This document shows positions 48,587-61,700 of a stretch of 64,000 nt of DNA, one piece after another. The stretch lies in assembly GCA_009801085.1 (NCBI GenBank), contig VNWV01000001.1, positions 3,782,001-3,846,000 on the forward strand, in the 5' to 3' direction. The position numbers and the translations under genes were made by a program. The DNA is from Lasiodiplodia sp. COLG20. Lineage: Eukaryota > Ascomycota > Dothideomycetes > Botryosphaeriales > Botryosphaeriaceae. Every line of letters starts with the position of its first letter. The stretch's first letter is position 1. The notes under the pieces are model-generated. The model saw nothing but the letters and a program-made list of their open reading frames with translations. It was not told the origin of the DNA and made no database searches.

Positions 48587-49252
48587 ATGGTACGCGCACC
48601 CACCCGCATCAGCACTCTCCGGCCACGCTACCCCGATTCCGCTTGAAAAAAGAAGACCGAACAACCGCTGACCGAGGAAACGAAATCGATTTAGCTCGCA
48701 CGAGGAAACCTTCTGGCCAAGAGCGCCCGCAGCGTGGCCCCCGTCACTGCCCGCCGCGGCTACAAGACCTACCAGTCCAAGTTCGGCCCCAAGTGCGTAT
48801 ACCGTCCTGGACCACCATCCCCCCTCCTCCCACGACAATGCGAATCTAACGACTTCCGTTCTTCCGCGACACGCAGGTACTCCACCGCGCCGCACTTCCA
48901 CGGCATCAGCCTTAACAGCGCCACCAAGATGTACGCTCCCGCCCCACCCACTTCTCTATATTGTTGTTCGTCGGACGGAAGGATTGGCTGGGGGTGACGG
49001 ATGGGAAAGTTGAAGAAGAGGAATTGTTTGCCAGAGATCTGAAGGCTGGACTCGAATTGGAAGAAGAATGCTTGCTGACGCAATTGCAATCACAGCGGCA
49101 CCACTGTTGCCGGCTTCGGCGCCGCCGCCGGTGTCTTCGCCATCTTCTTCTTCGCCGAGGTCCCCCGCGTGCGCGAGGACATCATGAAGAAGGTCCCCAT
49201 CCTGGGTTCGTTCTTCGACGTCAAGATCGCCCCCGAGGACAACCCTTTCTAA
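48587..49252 (+). CDS. QCR10: Cytochrome bc1 complex subunit 10
   Basis: This is a small accessory subunit of ubiquinol-cytochrome c reductase in the mitochondrial inner membrane. Four exons (48587-48589, 48695-48792, 48877-48930, 49096-49252) give 103 residues. Exon 1 is the start codon alone, directly followed by a GTACGC donor; exon 2 adds a basic presequence-like LARGNLLAKSARSVAPVTAR. Then come the family markers KYSTAPHFHGI, a Gly/Ala-rich membrane helix (TVAGFGAAAGVFAIFFF, about 55-71), EVPRVREDIMKKVPILG and the terminal IAPEDNPF. These match fungal QCR10 closely. The four-exon model is supported by phase and motif continuity at every join. Confidence 0.88.
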
Positions 49253-49656
49253 GCGCATTCGCACTGCGAGAGATTCTTGGAAACCATGGCAGCATTTGGG
49301 GAGGGATTGGAGTAACTGCGGTAGAGGAATGAGATGAAGAGGTTCTGTGCCCGCCAGGACAACTGCTGTACTATAGACGTCCAGTGGGCTGTACAATACC
49401 TGTCGTCCGGGCTTGCGACGAATAGACTTTCCTTGCGTCATGTTCGCGGTCGACCGGAGCCTCGAGAGGTTCGTGAGACGTAAACCATGCATTGAGTGAA
49501 TACGCTTTTTCCAGGCCAAACGCGCAGCATGTTCATTAGATGATCATTGACCGTCCGTCACAATTCTCTAAAATTTTGCCGATCTTATGCTACGCCACTC
49601 CTCTCAATTCATCGTCGAATCATGGCCCTTTATCTCTCTCCAGCAGCAGCAGTAGC
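49253..49656. other. Convergent intergenic region, QCR10 / PUP2
   Basis: 404 bp of paired 3' flanks. I see no gene or element in it. Confidence 0.5.
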
Positions 49657-50635
49657 TTAGTTGGTGGGTAACCTGCCGACGACCTCGGCCATCTCGTCGT
49701 CCGTGTAGATCCTGAAGCCCCTGTCCTTGGTGACGCTGGCCAGCTGCACGTTCTTGGAATCCAGCTTCTCCTCCATGACCTGCTTCAGCGTCTTCAGCAC
49801 CAGCACCTCGGCCTCGCCCAGCGTCAGCGACTTGTGGAACTCGTTCTGCAGCTCCGCCTGCGCGCCCTCGGAGCCCGATCCTATGGCCTTGGCGTCGTAT
49901 CTGTAGAAGGTGCCCGAGGGCTCAGCGTGGTAGCTGCGGATGTATCCATTAGTCACAAAACGTCAAGCGTTGAGATACACGGCCGGACTATACTCACAGA
50001 CTCGGACCATCCTCGTCGTAGCCAGCGATGAGCAGGGCGACGCCAAAGGGGCGACTCATGATGCTCTCCTCGCCCTCGGCGCCCTCGCCGAAGCGCAGGG
50101 CCAGGTCGCAGATGGCCTGGGTGCAGCTCTCGACGCGCAGCGGCTCGGCGTAGTGGAACGCGTGGTTCTGGCTCTCGACGCGCGCGTGCTCGATCATGCT
50201 GCGCGCGTCCGCCTGCAGCCCGCTCATCGCGCACCCGATGTGCCGGTCGATCTCGACTATCTTCTCCACCGACGACGTCTCCAGCAGCGTCGACGTCACC
50301 CGCTTCTCCACGCCGAGGATCACGCCCTCGCCCGTCGCGACCTAGGTTGAGTGTCAGGATCTGGTTGTGTGTTGAGAGGTGGAAGCACGGGTGCGGAGAC
50401 GTACGCCTATCGCGGTCGAACCGAGCTTGATGGCTTCGAGCGAGTATTCAACTTGGAACAGACGACCTTCCGGGGAGAAGGTGCTGGCGGGCGGTTAGCG
50501 GGAGCTCGGTCGGAAGATGCAATGGTCATGGTCTCACTTGATACCCCGATCTGAACGAAGATGGCATCGTTAGCAGCAGTCCGAAAGCTCGGTGGTGGGC
50601 TGAAGCTTACCGTATTCCGAACGTGCGATGAACAT
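49657..50635 (-). CDS. PUP2: 20S proteasome subunit alpha-5
   Basis: This is the alpha-ring subunit of the 20S core particle. Five exons (50635-50611, 50550-50538, 50483-50405, 50341-49998, 49933-49657) give 245 residues, the usual length. The alpha signature [20 protein letters not shown] is near the N-terminus, followed by [36 protein letters not shown], and the alpha-5-type insertion [20 protein letters not shown]. Then come [20 protein letters not shown] and [18 protein letters not shown]. Exon 2 is only 13 nt (50550-50538) and codes the centre of YDRGIN; it is bounded by a TTCAG acceptor and a GTGAGA donor. Identification as alpha-5 rests on the EGEES insertion and the [21 protein letters not shown] block. 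Confidence 0.95.
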
Positions 50636-51125
50636 GGTGGAAGAGCTGCGGTTTGCGGGTTGGCAAGGTGTGTTTCAGGTAGTGCAGCAGCGGACGAGCT
50701 GCAGAAAGCTCAAGGAACGAGAAATGGGTCTTGGAGGAGAGGGTGGCGGAGGTGGATGGGGCGGGGAGCAGTAGCAGGCTCTAGGTTGTTGTGCTGGAGC
50801 TCCAGGCACTTGTCAGTTGCGTAGTTCCGCTGCCAAGCCCGCGGGCCGCGCTATGCCTGCCTGCACGTGACCGTGTTGCGACGACGCAACAACCTTTGGC
50901 CACTTCACTTAAATTGTAGATTAGCGCTCTCGGCAATACTTTAATGCAGAATGTTCGTCGTGAAATTATGCTACGGATAGTTTCGCTCTTTAACCGTATT
51001 TTGTTTAAAGCTTTTCACTTGATACTAGCTTCACGCAGAGCACAGCAAATATACGGGCACTAAAGTGCAAACCAGGAAAAATAATGAGATTCTACTTCAT
51101 CAAAACACTCTACACTCTACACTCT
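50636..51125. other. Intergenic: PUP2 promoter / NEO1 3' flank
   Basis: 490 bp without a supported gene. The half next to PUP2 is GC-rich; the half next to NEO1 is AT-rich. Confidence 0.4.
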
Positions 51126-54100
51126 TTACACAGCCTGCACCTTCCGATAACTCGGCGGCCGTATCGTCCTGCCAATAATCTTACCCGCGTACGGCGGCAC
51201 CAGGGCGATGGCCAAGATAGCGACAGAGCGCCACAAGAAGCCGACACTAACGACAAATTTGAGGTCGAAGTAGTCGCCGAGGAAGGGGATGCTACCGAAG
51301 TAGATGGCAGCGGTACCGAGGATGGTGAAGATCATAACGGGGTGCCACGTCGTAATCTCGGCGGCGACCATGGCGAGTTCGTTGAGAACCAGTACCGTGA
51401 AGGAGACGGCGACCATCTTGGCGAAGTCGTCGGTACCAACCAGGATCTGGCTGAGACCTTGGATCATGCTGCCCTGGTAAATAGAGACGAAGACCCAGAT
51501 GAAGAAGGTGCGGTAGGACAGCGAGCGGCCCGTCGTGAGCTCCTTGTAGAGCTCTGGGTAGAGGTTGGCTAGCGACTCGTCGACGTCGCGGTCAAGGACT
51601 AGAGAGAAGACCGGTGCCATGGTGTACAGCGTCGCGTAGCCTACCAGCAGCCAGTCACGATAGAGAGCGATTGGCTCGAATTGGCTGGCAATGCTGTAAA
51701 TGGTCTGGCACACACTGATGATCAAACCACGATGGATGACGAACTGGGCGAGCTTGGCGGACCGCTTGTAACTGTTCCGGCCGTGCCAAACGAGGAGCTT
51801 GGTGAGGTAGCAGAATTGTTCGATGGAGAAGTCGGCAGCCAGACTTGCCTGCCTACCTTCCTTACCGACAATACCCACACCAACATCGGCGGCCTGGATC
51901 ATGGAGACATCGTTACCACCATCTCCAATGCAGCAGATGCGCTTCTTGGTGTAAGCTCGGATGAGCTTGGCCACGTCGGCTTTCTGAGTCGGAGAACATC
52001 TACAGGCCACGACAGTTGGTAGACGGACCGCCACGGAAATGAAGTCGTCCCGGTAGTGGGTAAGCATCAAAGCCAAAGATTCACCATCGATGAGCAAACA
52101 AGCATCGGGCTTTCCGCGAAGGAAGTTGAGTGAGTCGTTCGCGAGGTCTTTCCGCTTGACTGCATTTTGTTAGTATGAAGCAAAATGGGATTGAGGAATT
52201 GTACTTACGCTTTGCAATCGTGTGGATGTATTGCCCACGAGCGACGAGCTTTGAGCTGACAGCAACACAGCGTGCGGTTTCCACCTTATCTCCGGTCAAC
52301 ATCCAGATTTTGACACCGGCATTGCGAAGAAGTTCCAGTGAAGGCTTGACGTCGCGCTGGAGCTTGTCCTCAACACCAGTGACACCTAGCAGCTCAAGGT
52401 CATTCTCAAGGAAATTCTTCACCACGTCTGCCATGGCAGCATCGCGGCCGTGCAGAGAAAGAGACGCATCAGAGTACTGCCGGCTGAAAGAATCATACTG
52501 CTGAGGAGAAAGCTTCTTGCGACCAACAACCAACGTGCGCAGACCTTCTCTTGCCATGTTGGCAGTTTCCTCGTCCAGCCAGTCATTGGCAGCCACAATG
52601 GATGTCATGACGGTGTCGGCACCCTTTTGGTAGAACCAGATCTCTCCATTGTCCATGGGGCTGGTCTCAGTTCCTTGGAAGAACTTGACGACGATACCCA
52701 TGCGCTTTCCTTCCGACGTGAATGGGAAGACATTGAGAATCTGTACTCTGACAACGGTGCGTCCGGTATCGACAGACTGTAGAGTGATGTTGTGGCGATC
52801 GCGTTGAAGAAGGCGAAGACCGACATTCTCAGTCCACTTTACAATGGCGATTTCATCCGGAGAAGATGCTTGGTAGGCAGTGACCATTTCGCCATTAATC
52901 TCCTCGGTAGTTGGGGTGACGTTGTGGCAAAGGGCCAGAGCAAGAACGACATCACGAACACGGGAACCAATCTCTCTCCTCGTCCTCGTGGCAGATGTTG
53001 CTGGAACGGTGTATGTTGACGATGGCGTTATAAGGACAGAAGCGTTGGAGCCTTCGGTAGGGGGGACTGAAAACGATTGTTGCACGTAAGTGTTAACCTC
53101 ATCCATAGCCTCGTTGGCATACGAAACAGTTCCGACGTGGATCTTCTTCATTTCCATCTCTGTAAGAGAATTAGCAATGTTAAAGTAGACCGCTGAGAAA
53201 ATAGCTTACCGTTCTGGGTGAGAGTTCCTGTTTTGTCACTTAAGAGATATTCAACACGACCGAGATCCTCAGGAATAGTACTGGTCCGCACAATCGTTCC
53301 GGGAATGCCTTGGTCCTTTTCGATAAATCTGGCGTAGACCGATTTGCCCATATCGAGGTTGACACGAAGACTGATGGGGACGATGGTGGAAAAGAGAATC
53401 AAGAAGCGCATAACCGAGACGTACCAAGGACGTCCAGTCTCAGCGTCGAATCCCTTCAGAGCAACCAGAATGATCGAAAGAGCCAAGGTGAGGAAGCACA
53501 GGATTTTTGTGAGAGAGTTAATCTCCAGCTCCAGGAGACCGACCTTGGATCTGGAGGCAGAGGTGGAAAGAGCTTGGCGAGTTTCCGGGCCAGTGTAGAC
53601 GACGACACCCAGGACTGTGGAGCTTGAAGCGAGGACAGTGTTCGCCCAGGCTGTGTTGTCGATGGTAAGAGGAGCAGACTTTGTGCTTTCAGATGCCGAC
53701 TGATCGTCAACATGAGGATCGTAGCTACTCTTCTCCTTGGGCAAAAGCTCGACAGTGCCGACAAAGTCATTGACCTTTTTATCCGGCTTACCAGCCACAA
53801 TTCGTAAACGAGTGAATTCGGAAACGTCCAGCGATTGGGTAAGAGACGAAGCAATCCTCAATTTCCAGTCCGTCTCTCCGTCAAGTTGATCAGTTCTAAT
53901 GAAGGCTTCTCCAGATGAGTCGTTGCCAGAAGACGAGTTATCTTGAGCCGGTTGCTGTGCAGGTGCGGCACCGTCGCCGTCGGTCTCAATCAAATTTTGC
54001 TGCGGAGAAACCGGAGGCTCAGGTTCAGCTGATTCCTGGACTGCGTTGTCGCTGATGTAGGCGGCCAGAATGACCAGATCTGCAGGAACACGCTGATCTT

Positions 54101-55121
54101 TACCAAGTTTCAGAATATCACCGACTTTCAGATCCTTGGAAGGCTTGGAAATCTCGGAAACGGATGCTGTTGGCCTGCCAATGCCTTCCTCCTCATTCTC
54201 CGCATCGGAAACACGGCTAGACCTATTCGTCTTGCTCTTCCTCCTAAGCTTATTTCTCTTTGACCCAATAGACGATTTTCCAGGACCGGCACTAGGATCT
54301 TCGAAACGCAGTACAGTGTAGGGCTCGGAATTGGCCTCGGCGTCCCGACGTCGGCGTTGAATATCGTCCGAGGCTTCCTTCCCAAGAGTAATGCTGATGA
54401 CGAAGGCCAGGGGAGCAATGTAGGTAGATAGGTAGCCAATTCGCAGGGCGGGGATAACCTGCGACAGGGCGACGAGCAAGAAGTACATATTGAAGAAATA
54501 TGAGAATTCGTTGTACAGTGTGCGCGGAAGGAAGCTCCATGGGGTATATTTGGCATTGGAAACAGCATTTGCAGGAAATTTGGAGGACAGGATTTGGCCA
54601 ACGGCGATAGTACGGTTGGAGGAGGGATCGTGGTCGTCTACTTCAGCTTCGGCGGCGGGAGGCTCAGGAGGCGTCATGGGTCGATTGCCGGACATGAAGC
54701 TGGGGAGGCGCACATGCGACTTTAACCTGGCCATACGTCCTTGGGGTTTTGCCCGTCGGTTGGGCGAACCACCCGGCAACAAAGGAGCGTCGTCGTCGCC
54801 GATGGTACCAATACTATCATTGTTTGAATGGCGGCGCTTGTCGCCCCCCTCCCCGTCGTCGACAAGGCCGCGCAGAGACTCGGCATCGGGGTCATCGTGG
54901 CGCATGTGGCTGTTGCCTCGCAGGCGGCCCACACGCAGGTTGCGGAGAGGGATGCGGGCACCTAGCTCGTGGAGCGGCCGGCGCACGTTGGAGCTGTGGT
55001 GCGGCGGCGAGGAGGCGGGTTCGTGGGTGGAGCTGATAGGGTCGAGCAGTTCGAGGTCTTCGTCACTATCGTCGGGCGAGTCCGGGGCATTTGACCGGTG
55101 ATATTCGTGAGGAGCGGACAT
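51126..55121 (-). CDS. NEO1: P4-type phospholipid flippase NEO1
   Basis: Neo1/ATP9 flippases move aminophospholipids to the cytosolic leaflet of Golgi and endosomal membranes, and Neo1 works without a Cdc50-type partner. Three exons (55121-53210, 53159-52209, 52159-51126; introns of 50 and 49 nt) give 1298 residues. A ~180-residue disordered N-terminus precedes NEFSYFFNMYFLLVALSQVI and ITLGKEASDDIQRRRRD. The actuator DQLDGETDWKLR, the P4 motif VPISLRVNLDMGK, the phosphorylation site DKTGTLTQN (about 629), the TGDKVETA hinge (about 924) and GDGGNDVSM (about 1039) are all present. VGIVGKEGRQASLAADFSI and LLVWHGRNSYKRSAKLAQF are Neo1/ATP9-like. Against yeast Neo1, it has a long Ser/Gln insert before the DQLDGETD motif. 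It is divergent from SEC16. Confidence 0.95.
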
Positions 55122-55727
55122 GGTGGTGCTGCATCGGGCGGTGTACGCGGACAAGGCAAGCTGGCGAAGCTGCCAGGATAGGCGGGCACGACGGCGATCG
55201 GCGAGGCGGCGGGGCGGGACAGGGCGCTGGCGAAGGGTCGAGCAGAATGCTGGCGGCGCGCTGGGCGCTCACTCTTTTTAGTTCAGGTGTGGTGGAAGCC
55301 TGCGCGCGGAGGCCGCGGGTTTGAGATGCGGACGAGTGTCGACATTGAGCGCGTCAGCCACAGTGTGGCGCGCAGGGATACGCGGCCAACCATGGCACGG
55401 CCCCGACGGTAGTTCCGCTGATGCTACCTGGTTGCTTGGCTCCCCTACATACTTGGCCTGATCTCAAGCCTCAACACCAGCATGCCCGCCACGCTGCGGC
55501 CCTCTGAATCCTTCCGTTTGTATTCCGCGCGCCTTGCCTAGCTGCTGCCGCCCGCGCCCGAGCCCGCGACCGTTGCCGCCGCCCCTGCGCCTCCTTGTAC
55601 AGGTGCGCACTTCAATCCGCGCTTCTTCTTTCCCGAGCGCCGCAGGCGCAAGCCGCCGCCATTGGTACCTCGTGCTGACAAGCGCGGGGCAGTAGTTCGC
55701 GTTCGCCCTGTAGATTAATTTAGCATA
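55122..55727. promoter_or_regulatory. Bidirectional promoter region, NEO1 / SEC16
   Basis: 606 bp between divergent start codons; both promoters and leaders must lie here. No clear TATA box is visible. The DNA is GC-rich, with an A/T-rich TTAATTTAG patch directly before the SEC16 ATG. Confidence 0.55.
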
Positions 55728-58700
55728 ATGGACGACAACCCCGCCACATCTCCGCCCGCGAAGGCTCCTTCCGACGATCAAAGCGCGTCGTGGAATCCCG
55801 CGCTGCGCCCAGACTCCGCTCACGCCCCTGCGCCTCTCACCGACATGGCCACCACCACTCACGACAACATCGATTCGAGTGCGCAGATGGATGACGTTGA
55901 ACCCCCATTCGACTCTCCGCCTCCGCGGACGTCTGAAGACCGCCATCCTCTGAACGATGACACGCCGCGCTTTGTGTTCGACGAGGAAGAAGACGACGAG
56001 TACTCGGCCTGGCAGAATGACGATGACCAACTCGACTTGGACCACGATGACGCTGGCTCAAAAACCCCTCTGGCCGAAGCGCGTTCGGCCACTCCGCAGC
56101 CACCTGCTCTAAGCCTGTCTGTTCAAGAGTCTCACGAGTCCCACGACCATCACGATACCGATGCGACACCCGTTGAGCCGCATGCAACCGCACCCGAGCC
56201 CGCAATAGAATCCACGCCCGTCGAGCAGCCTGCAGCCACATCGGAAACCACAATAGAATCTACACCCATTGAGCAGTCTTTGCCCGCATCTGAATCTGTG
56301 ACAGAACCTACATCTGCTGAGCAGACTGTACCTGAAGCAGAGCCTGCCGTAGATCAGACGCCCGCCGAGCAGACCTCAACTGAAGCAGACCTCACCGCAG
56401 CATCCGCAGAAGAGGCCGTTCCCACGCCGACGATAGAGCACGAGCAGCCCGACATCGAGACGATAGACACCGAAGCTCTACACGAGACGAATCCTCCCGC
56501 AGAGATAACCGCCGAGCACACACAGGAACAGAATTATGAGCATCAGGGCGAGACAACCACACTGGAAGAGGCTGTGCAGGAGAGTGCTCAAGTGCCATTG
56601 GCCAACGACACCGACTCTCCCGCCCTGGAATGGGGCGCATCTGACAGCACTTTCGATTTGGGATCACAACAGGCTGCACCTGTCGCGGAAACACAACAGG
56701 AACTGGCACCTCAACCCGTGAGTGAACATACTGTTCAGGCGGAGGCGGAGCCCGAAAAGGCAGCCGATATGGATTGGGGCAATGCGGAAGATGATGCTTT
56801 CGATCTGGGTGGTCAGAAATCTGCGGAAACGACAGAAGCGCCGCAAATTGAGCAGGACTCAGAGAACCAACCCGGCCACGTGGAAAATGCACCGGCTGCT
56901 GCGGATTTGGACTGGGGAACGGCCGGCGACGAGGACTTCAGCTTCGGCGCCCAGCAAACAACCGCGCAAGAGGAGCTGCAGTCATCGTTGGACACCCAGC
57001 CTACGCCGCAGCCTGAGGCAGCACCCGAAAGCTCGCATCCAGAGCAAGCACAGCCGGAACAGCCGGATGCTCCCGCGGATTTGGACTGGGGGACAGCTGG
57101 CGATGACGACTTCAGTTTTGGGGTCCAAAAAACAGCCGAACACGAGCAGCCGCAACCGCCAGTTGCAACCGAGCCCGCACCCCAGGCGGAGGTAGCACTC
57201 GAAAGCTCGCAACCGGCACAACCGCAGCCTGAAGAGACAAATGCCGCGGCATCATTGGATTGGGGCGACGCTGCGAATGATGATTTTGACCTAGGCACAA
57301 CATCTGCACCTACGAAGGAAACGCTAACGGAGGAATCGAAGGCGGAGCCAGCGCCACCAGCGGAACAACCATCTGAAGGTCCGGATCTGGATTGGGGCGC
57401 AGCGGAGGATGTTGACTTTGGCTTCAATGCGGCCCCACAGACAAACGATGCATCGCAGCCTGCCGAGTCGCAAAACGAAGGAGCCCCCAAAAAGGAGGAG
57501 GTGGACCTGAGCGCAATGTGGGCTGAAGCTTTGGCGGACGATGACCTTCTCGAGGAATCCTCAGTCGATCCGTCTGCTTTCTTCCTCGATGATGATGAAG
57601 GTTTCCTGGACGACACTCCTCTCCCTGACCAGAATGGTGCTGCTGCTGCACCGGCGCCGTCCGCGCCTGCGAACAAATATGCTCCAGCAGCAGCACAAGC
57701 ACCTCCTCCGGCCGCTCCAAAGAACCCGTATGCTCCGCAAGGACTGCAGACAACCAATGCCTTTCAACCTGCCCCGGTTCCGGTACAGGCTTCGCCTTAC
57801 GCTGCGTTGACCCAGCCATACCAGCAACAGCAACCCCAGAGGCCAGCCATGTCAAGCTCTGCGCAGAGTTTTGCGGACAAGGCAAAGGGCGGCTATTCTT
57901 CTCCTTTCGATCTCCCGGATGACTTAGCGAAACAGCCGCCGAGAAAGAAGATTGTCCATGCACCGACTATTAACGCTCAGCAGTCGCGAGCACCGCCGCC
58001 GAGAACCTCCAGCATGTACTCGAATGCATCGTCGCCATCTCTGCCGCCGCCTTCTGCGAACTTCACCCCGTCGCCCATGCCTGTGCAATCTCCAATCACG
58101 CCTTCCGGTGGCTTCCCAGCTCAGTCTCCTTCGAAACCGCCGAGTCTTACCTCAAAGCCAAGCACCGGTGATTTCTTTGAAGACCTGCCAGTCGTCTCGA
58201 AGCCCCGTCCAGCTGGCAGATATACTCCACAGATCAAGGGTCCCAGCCCCTCTCCCCCTCCGGGGGCTTTAGGTCCACCTCCGAGACAAAGCTCTCAAAC
58301 TTATGCGCCTGCAATTGTCCCCCCTCCTGTTGGTGCGCAGCCACAGAGACCAGAGTCGCAGCCTTCTTCAGCGTCTCAAGCATATGCACCTCCGCCGGCC
58401 CCTCAGAGATCATCGTCTCACAATTATGCGCCCCCAGCAATGCCGCAACTACAGGAGCCTGAGCGCCTCAATCCATTCCCGGATCTGCCTCCAACTTCGC
58501 AGCCTGCACAAGGACTGGCCGTATCATCGGCCCCGCCTGCTGCCGCCTCCCGGTACTCGCCAGCACCGCCCGCTGCAGGCGTAGCTACGTCACGGTACTC
58601 TCCGGCACCGCCGTCTGCTCCGGCCTCTTCACGGTACTCTCCTGCACCTCCGTCAGCCCCACCAGCAATGCAAAGTCGATACGTCGCCGAGCCCCCGAAA

Positions 58701-61700
58701 GCTCCGACGCTTCCGTTTGCTCCACGAACTTCAAGCCCGCTAGCATATCACAGTACCCCAGATCACCCTGTTCAACGACCATCGTCTTCAGGCAGCCGTA
58801 GGGCTTCTCTACAGCCAAGCGTGGCTTCTGGAGATGAACCAGTTGGCCATCTCAGGTCTAGCTTGGACCTCGTACGAGAAATCCCAGAGCAAGAGCAGAA
58901 GCCGGCCACGCCGCCGCCACCGAGAAGTATTCCGAGTTCTGCGGTCGCTTCCCCCGCCAGGAGAACGACGTCCAACTACACACCGCAGTACCAACAGGTT
59001 GTTTCTCCGCCTGGGCAATCTGGAGTCGCACCGCCCCGCCGTGCTCAGTCTCAATCTCCTGGTGCAACGATGAAGGGTCCTATGCTTTCAATGGCTCCAA
59101 TTGACCGACCGGCATCTACGAACGGGGTGACTTCTCCAATCGCTAATGGGTCACCGTACACTCCTTTTGCTGCTGCTGCCCCAACTACTCAGCCCGCAGC
59201 AGCTCCTTCCCAACCACCTGCTGCGGCTCCTCAGCAACGCCGCCGCCGTACCTTCTCTCGCGACCTGAGTTACGTGAAGCCAACCGACGAGACTGTGAAC
59301 GACCCGCTGGAAAGGTGGAAGGGCGCTCCTATTTTCAAATGGGGCCTTGGCGGTACGATCTTGACGAGTTTCCCCAAGGAGATTCCTCGCTATGGAACCG
59401 GCACCGTTATGCCTCAAGTCAAATGCACGCCAGGCGAAGTCAAGCTGCAAAAGGCAAAGGAGCTCTGCCCTCTTTGGGAACCCATCGCCAAATTCCCGGG
59501 TCCACTCAAGACTAAGAGCCAGAAGAAGCAGGCTCTTAGCTGGTTGCAACAGAGTATCGAGACCATGGAGAAGGACTATCAGAGTAAGATCTTCAACGGC
59601 GAACTTCCTGCCGAGTCTAGAATTCGTTTTGAGGAGAAAATCCTCTTATGGAAGGTCCTGGAGGTCTTCGTCGAGCACGATGGTCATTTGGAGGGGTCCG
59701 ACGCTGTCCATGACGCTGTCAAGAAAGTCCTGTCGAACGGAAAAGAAGACGAACCCCAGCTTTCGAGTCCGGTGGACATCATGGGATCCTCAGCTACTAC
59801 TGGTTCGGTCAACACTGCTGAGCCAATTGATCCTCAGTCCGTCGAACAGCTACGTGTTCATCTCCTGAAGGGTGATCGCGAGAAGGCTGTTTGGGATGCT
59901 GCTGACAAGAGACTCTGGGGTCACGCAATGCTTATCGCCTCAACGCTGAACAGGGATATCTGGAAGCAAGTTGCCCAGGAGTTCGTCCGCCAGGAAGTCC
60001 GCAAGGTATCCGGTAACAACCAGTCTCTGGCTGCACTCTACGAAGTCTTTGCTGGAAACTGGGATGAGAGCATCGACGAGCTTGTGCCGGCTTCGGCTCG
60101 TGCTGGTTTCCAGATGGTCAGCAAGACGGATCGATCCGGTGCCAATACGAACATTTTCGAAGGCCTGGATCGCTGGCGGGAGACTCTCCTGCTCATCGTC
60201 AATAACAGAAGTGACGGGGATGCGCAGGCTCTTCTGGCCTTGGGTAAGCTCTTGGCAGGGTATGGCCGTGTCGAGGCTGCTCACATTTGCTATCTCTTTG
60301 CTCGCTCTACTGTCATACTGAGCGGCGTGGACGACCTTTCTGCACATGTTGTGCTCGTCGGCGCGGATCATGTCAACCATCGCTCTGAGATTGGCCGGGA
60401 CGTTGAGCCTATTCTTCTGACCGAGATCTTTGAGTTTGCCGTCTCGCTCTCAGCGCCTACCGCACCCCCGGCTATCCCTCACCTGCAGGCCTACAAGCTC
60501 GCTCATGCTTTCACCTTGTCTGAGTATGGCTACAAGACTGAGGCTCAGGCTTACTGCGATGCAATCGCGACCGCGATGAAGTCCACCACTCGTTCCTCGC
60601 CATACTACAATGCTTCGTTTGTCCAGGAACTCGATGATCTCATCAAGCGCCTTTCGGAAGCACCGAAGGACTCGTCATCTTGGATTTCTAAGCCCACTAT
60701 GGGCAAGGTCTCGAAAGGCGTTTGGTCCACCTTCAACAAGTTCGTTGCCGGTGAAGATGATGATGCGGAGTCCACAAGGCCTGGAGGCGTTGATAGTAGC
60801 CCCTTCGCCAAGGTCTCTGGAGACACCCCGACCGTCAGCAGGTCTCCTTCTACTGTCGACATGTATGGAACATACTCAGGTGGCAGCGCACCCTATGCTC
60901 CGTCTAACTCGGTTGCTGGCTCCCGGTATGCTCCTGCGTCTGGTGCTTACGCTCCTCGCACTTCTGGCGAACAGCCACGTTCTCGCTATGATCCGGCTAC
61001 CCAGTCGCCGTATCAACCAATGCGGACTTCGATTGATACCGCAGAGCGACCTGAGATGCCAATGGATGCTTTGTTTGCCCAACAAGGGACACCGCCGTCA
61101 TCTTACAATCCTCCCTCCTCAATGCCGTACGCACAACAGCCCAAGGTTACAAGTCCATATGCTCCATCAAACGGATCTGTGCCTGCTGGATCGTCTCCCA
61201 ACCCTCTCGGCAGCCCGTACACGCCCACATCATCTGGCTACCAGCCTCTTGGTGCTGCGATGAATGACGGCAAGGCCCCGAGCAGTTATGAGCCGCCGAC
61301 CAGCAACTTCGGTCCTCCTCTATCCTCTCCAGAAGTTCCTTCGAACTCTTTCCAGCCCCCTACAAGCTCGTATGAACCTCCGAGCTCGTACGAGCCACCG
61401 TCGTACCAGCCTTACGAACCTGAACCCGAGGCCGACGAAGAGAAGGAGGAAGAGAAGCCCAAGAAGAAATCCTTCATGGACGACGATGATGACGACGAGC
61501 TCGAGCGTCGTGCTGCTGCTCTCAAGGCGCAGCAAAAGGCAGAAGCTGATCGCATCGCTGACGAGGCTTTCCGCAAGGCTGCCGAAGCTGATGGTAAGTT
61601 CTATGCTACTCTAACCCTTTCCCATCACACCACCTCTACATTTAGAAACCTCCATTTGCTAACCTTGATCCCTCCACACAGCTTCCAAACCCGCCGCACC

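Noticed and set aside
56813..57757. 314-codon minus-strand frame opposite SEC16
   Set aside because: Antisense of the WG/DF repeat region; Ser/Cys/Gly-rich repeats are the complement of the sense repeats.
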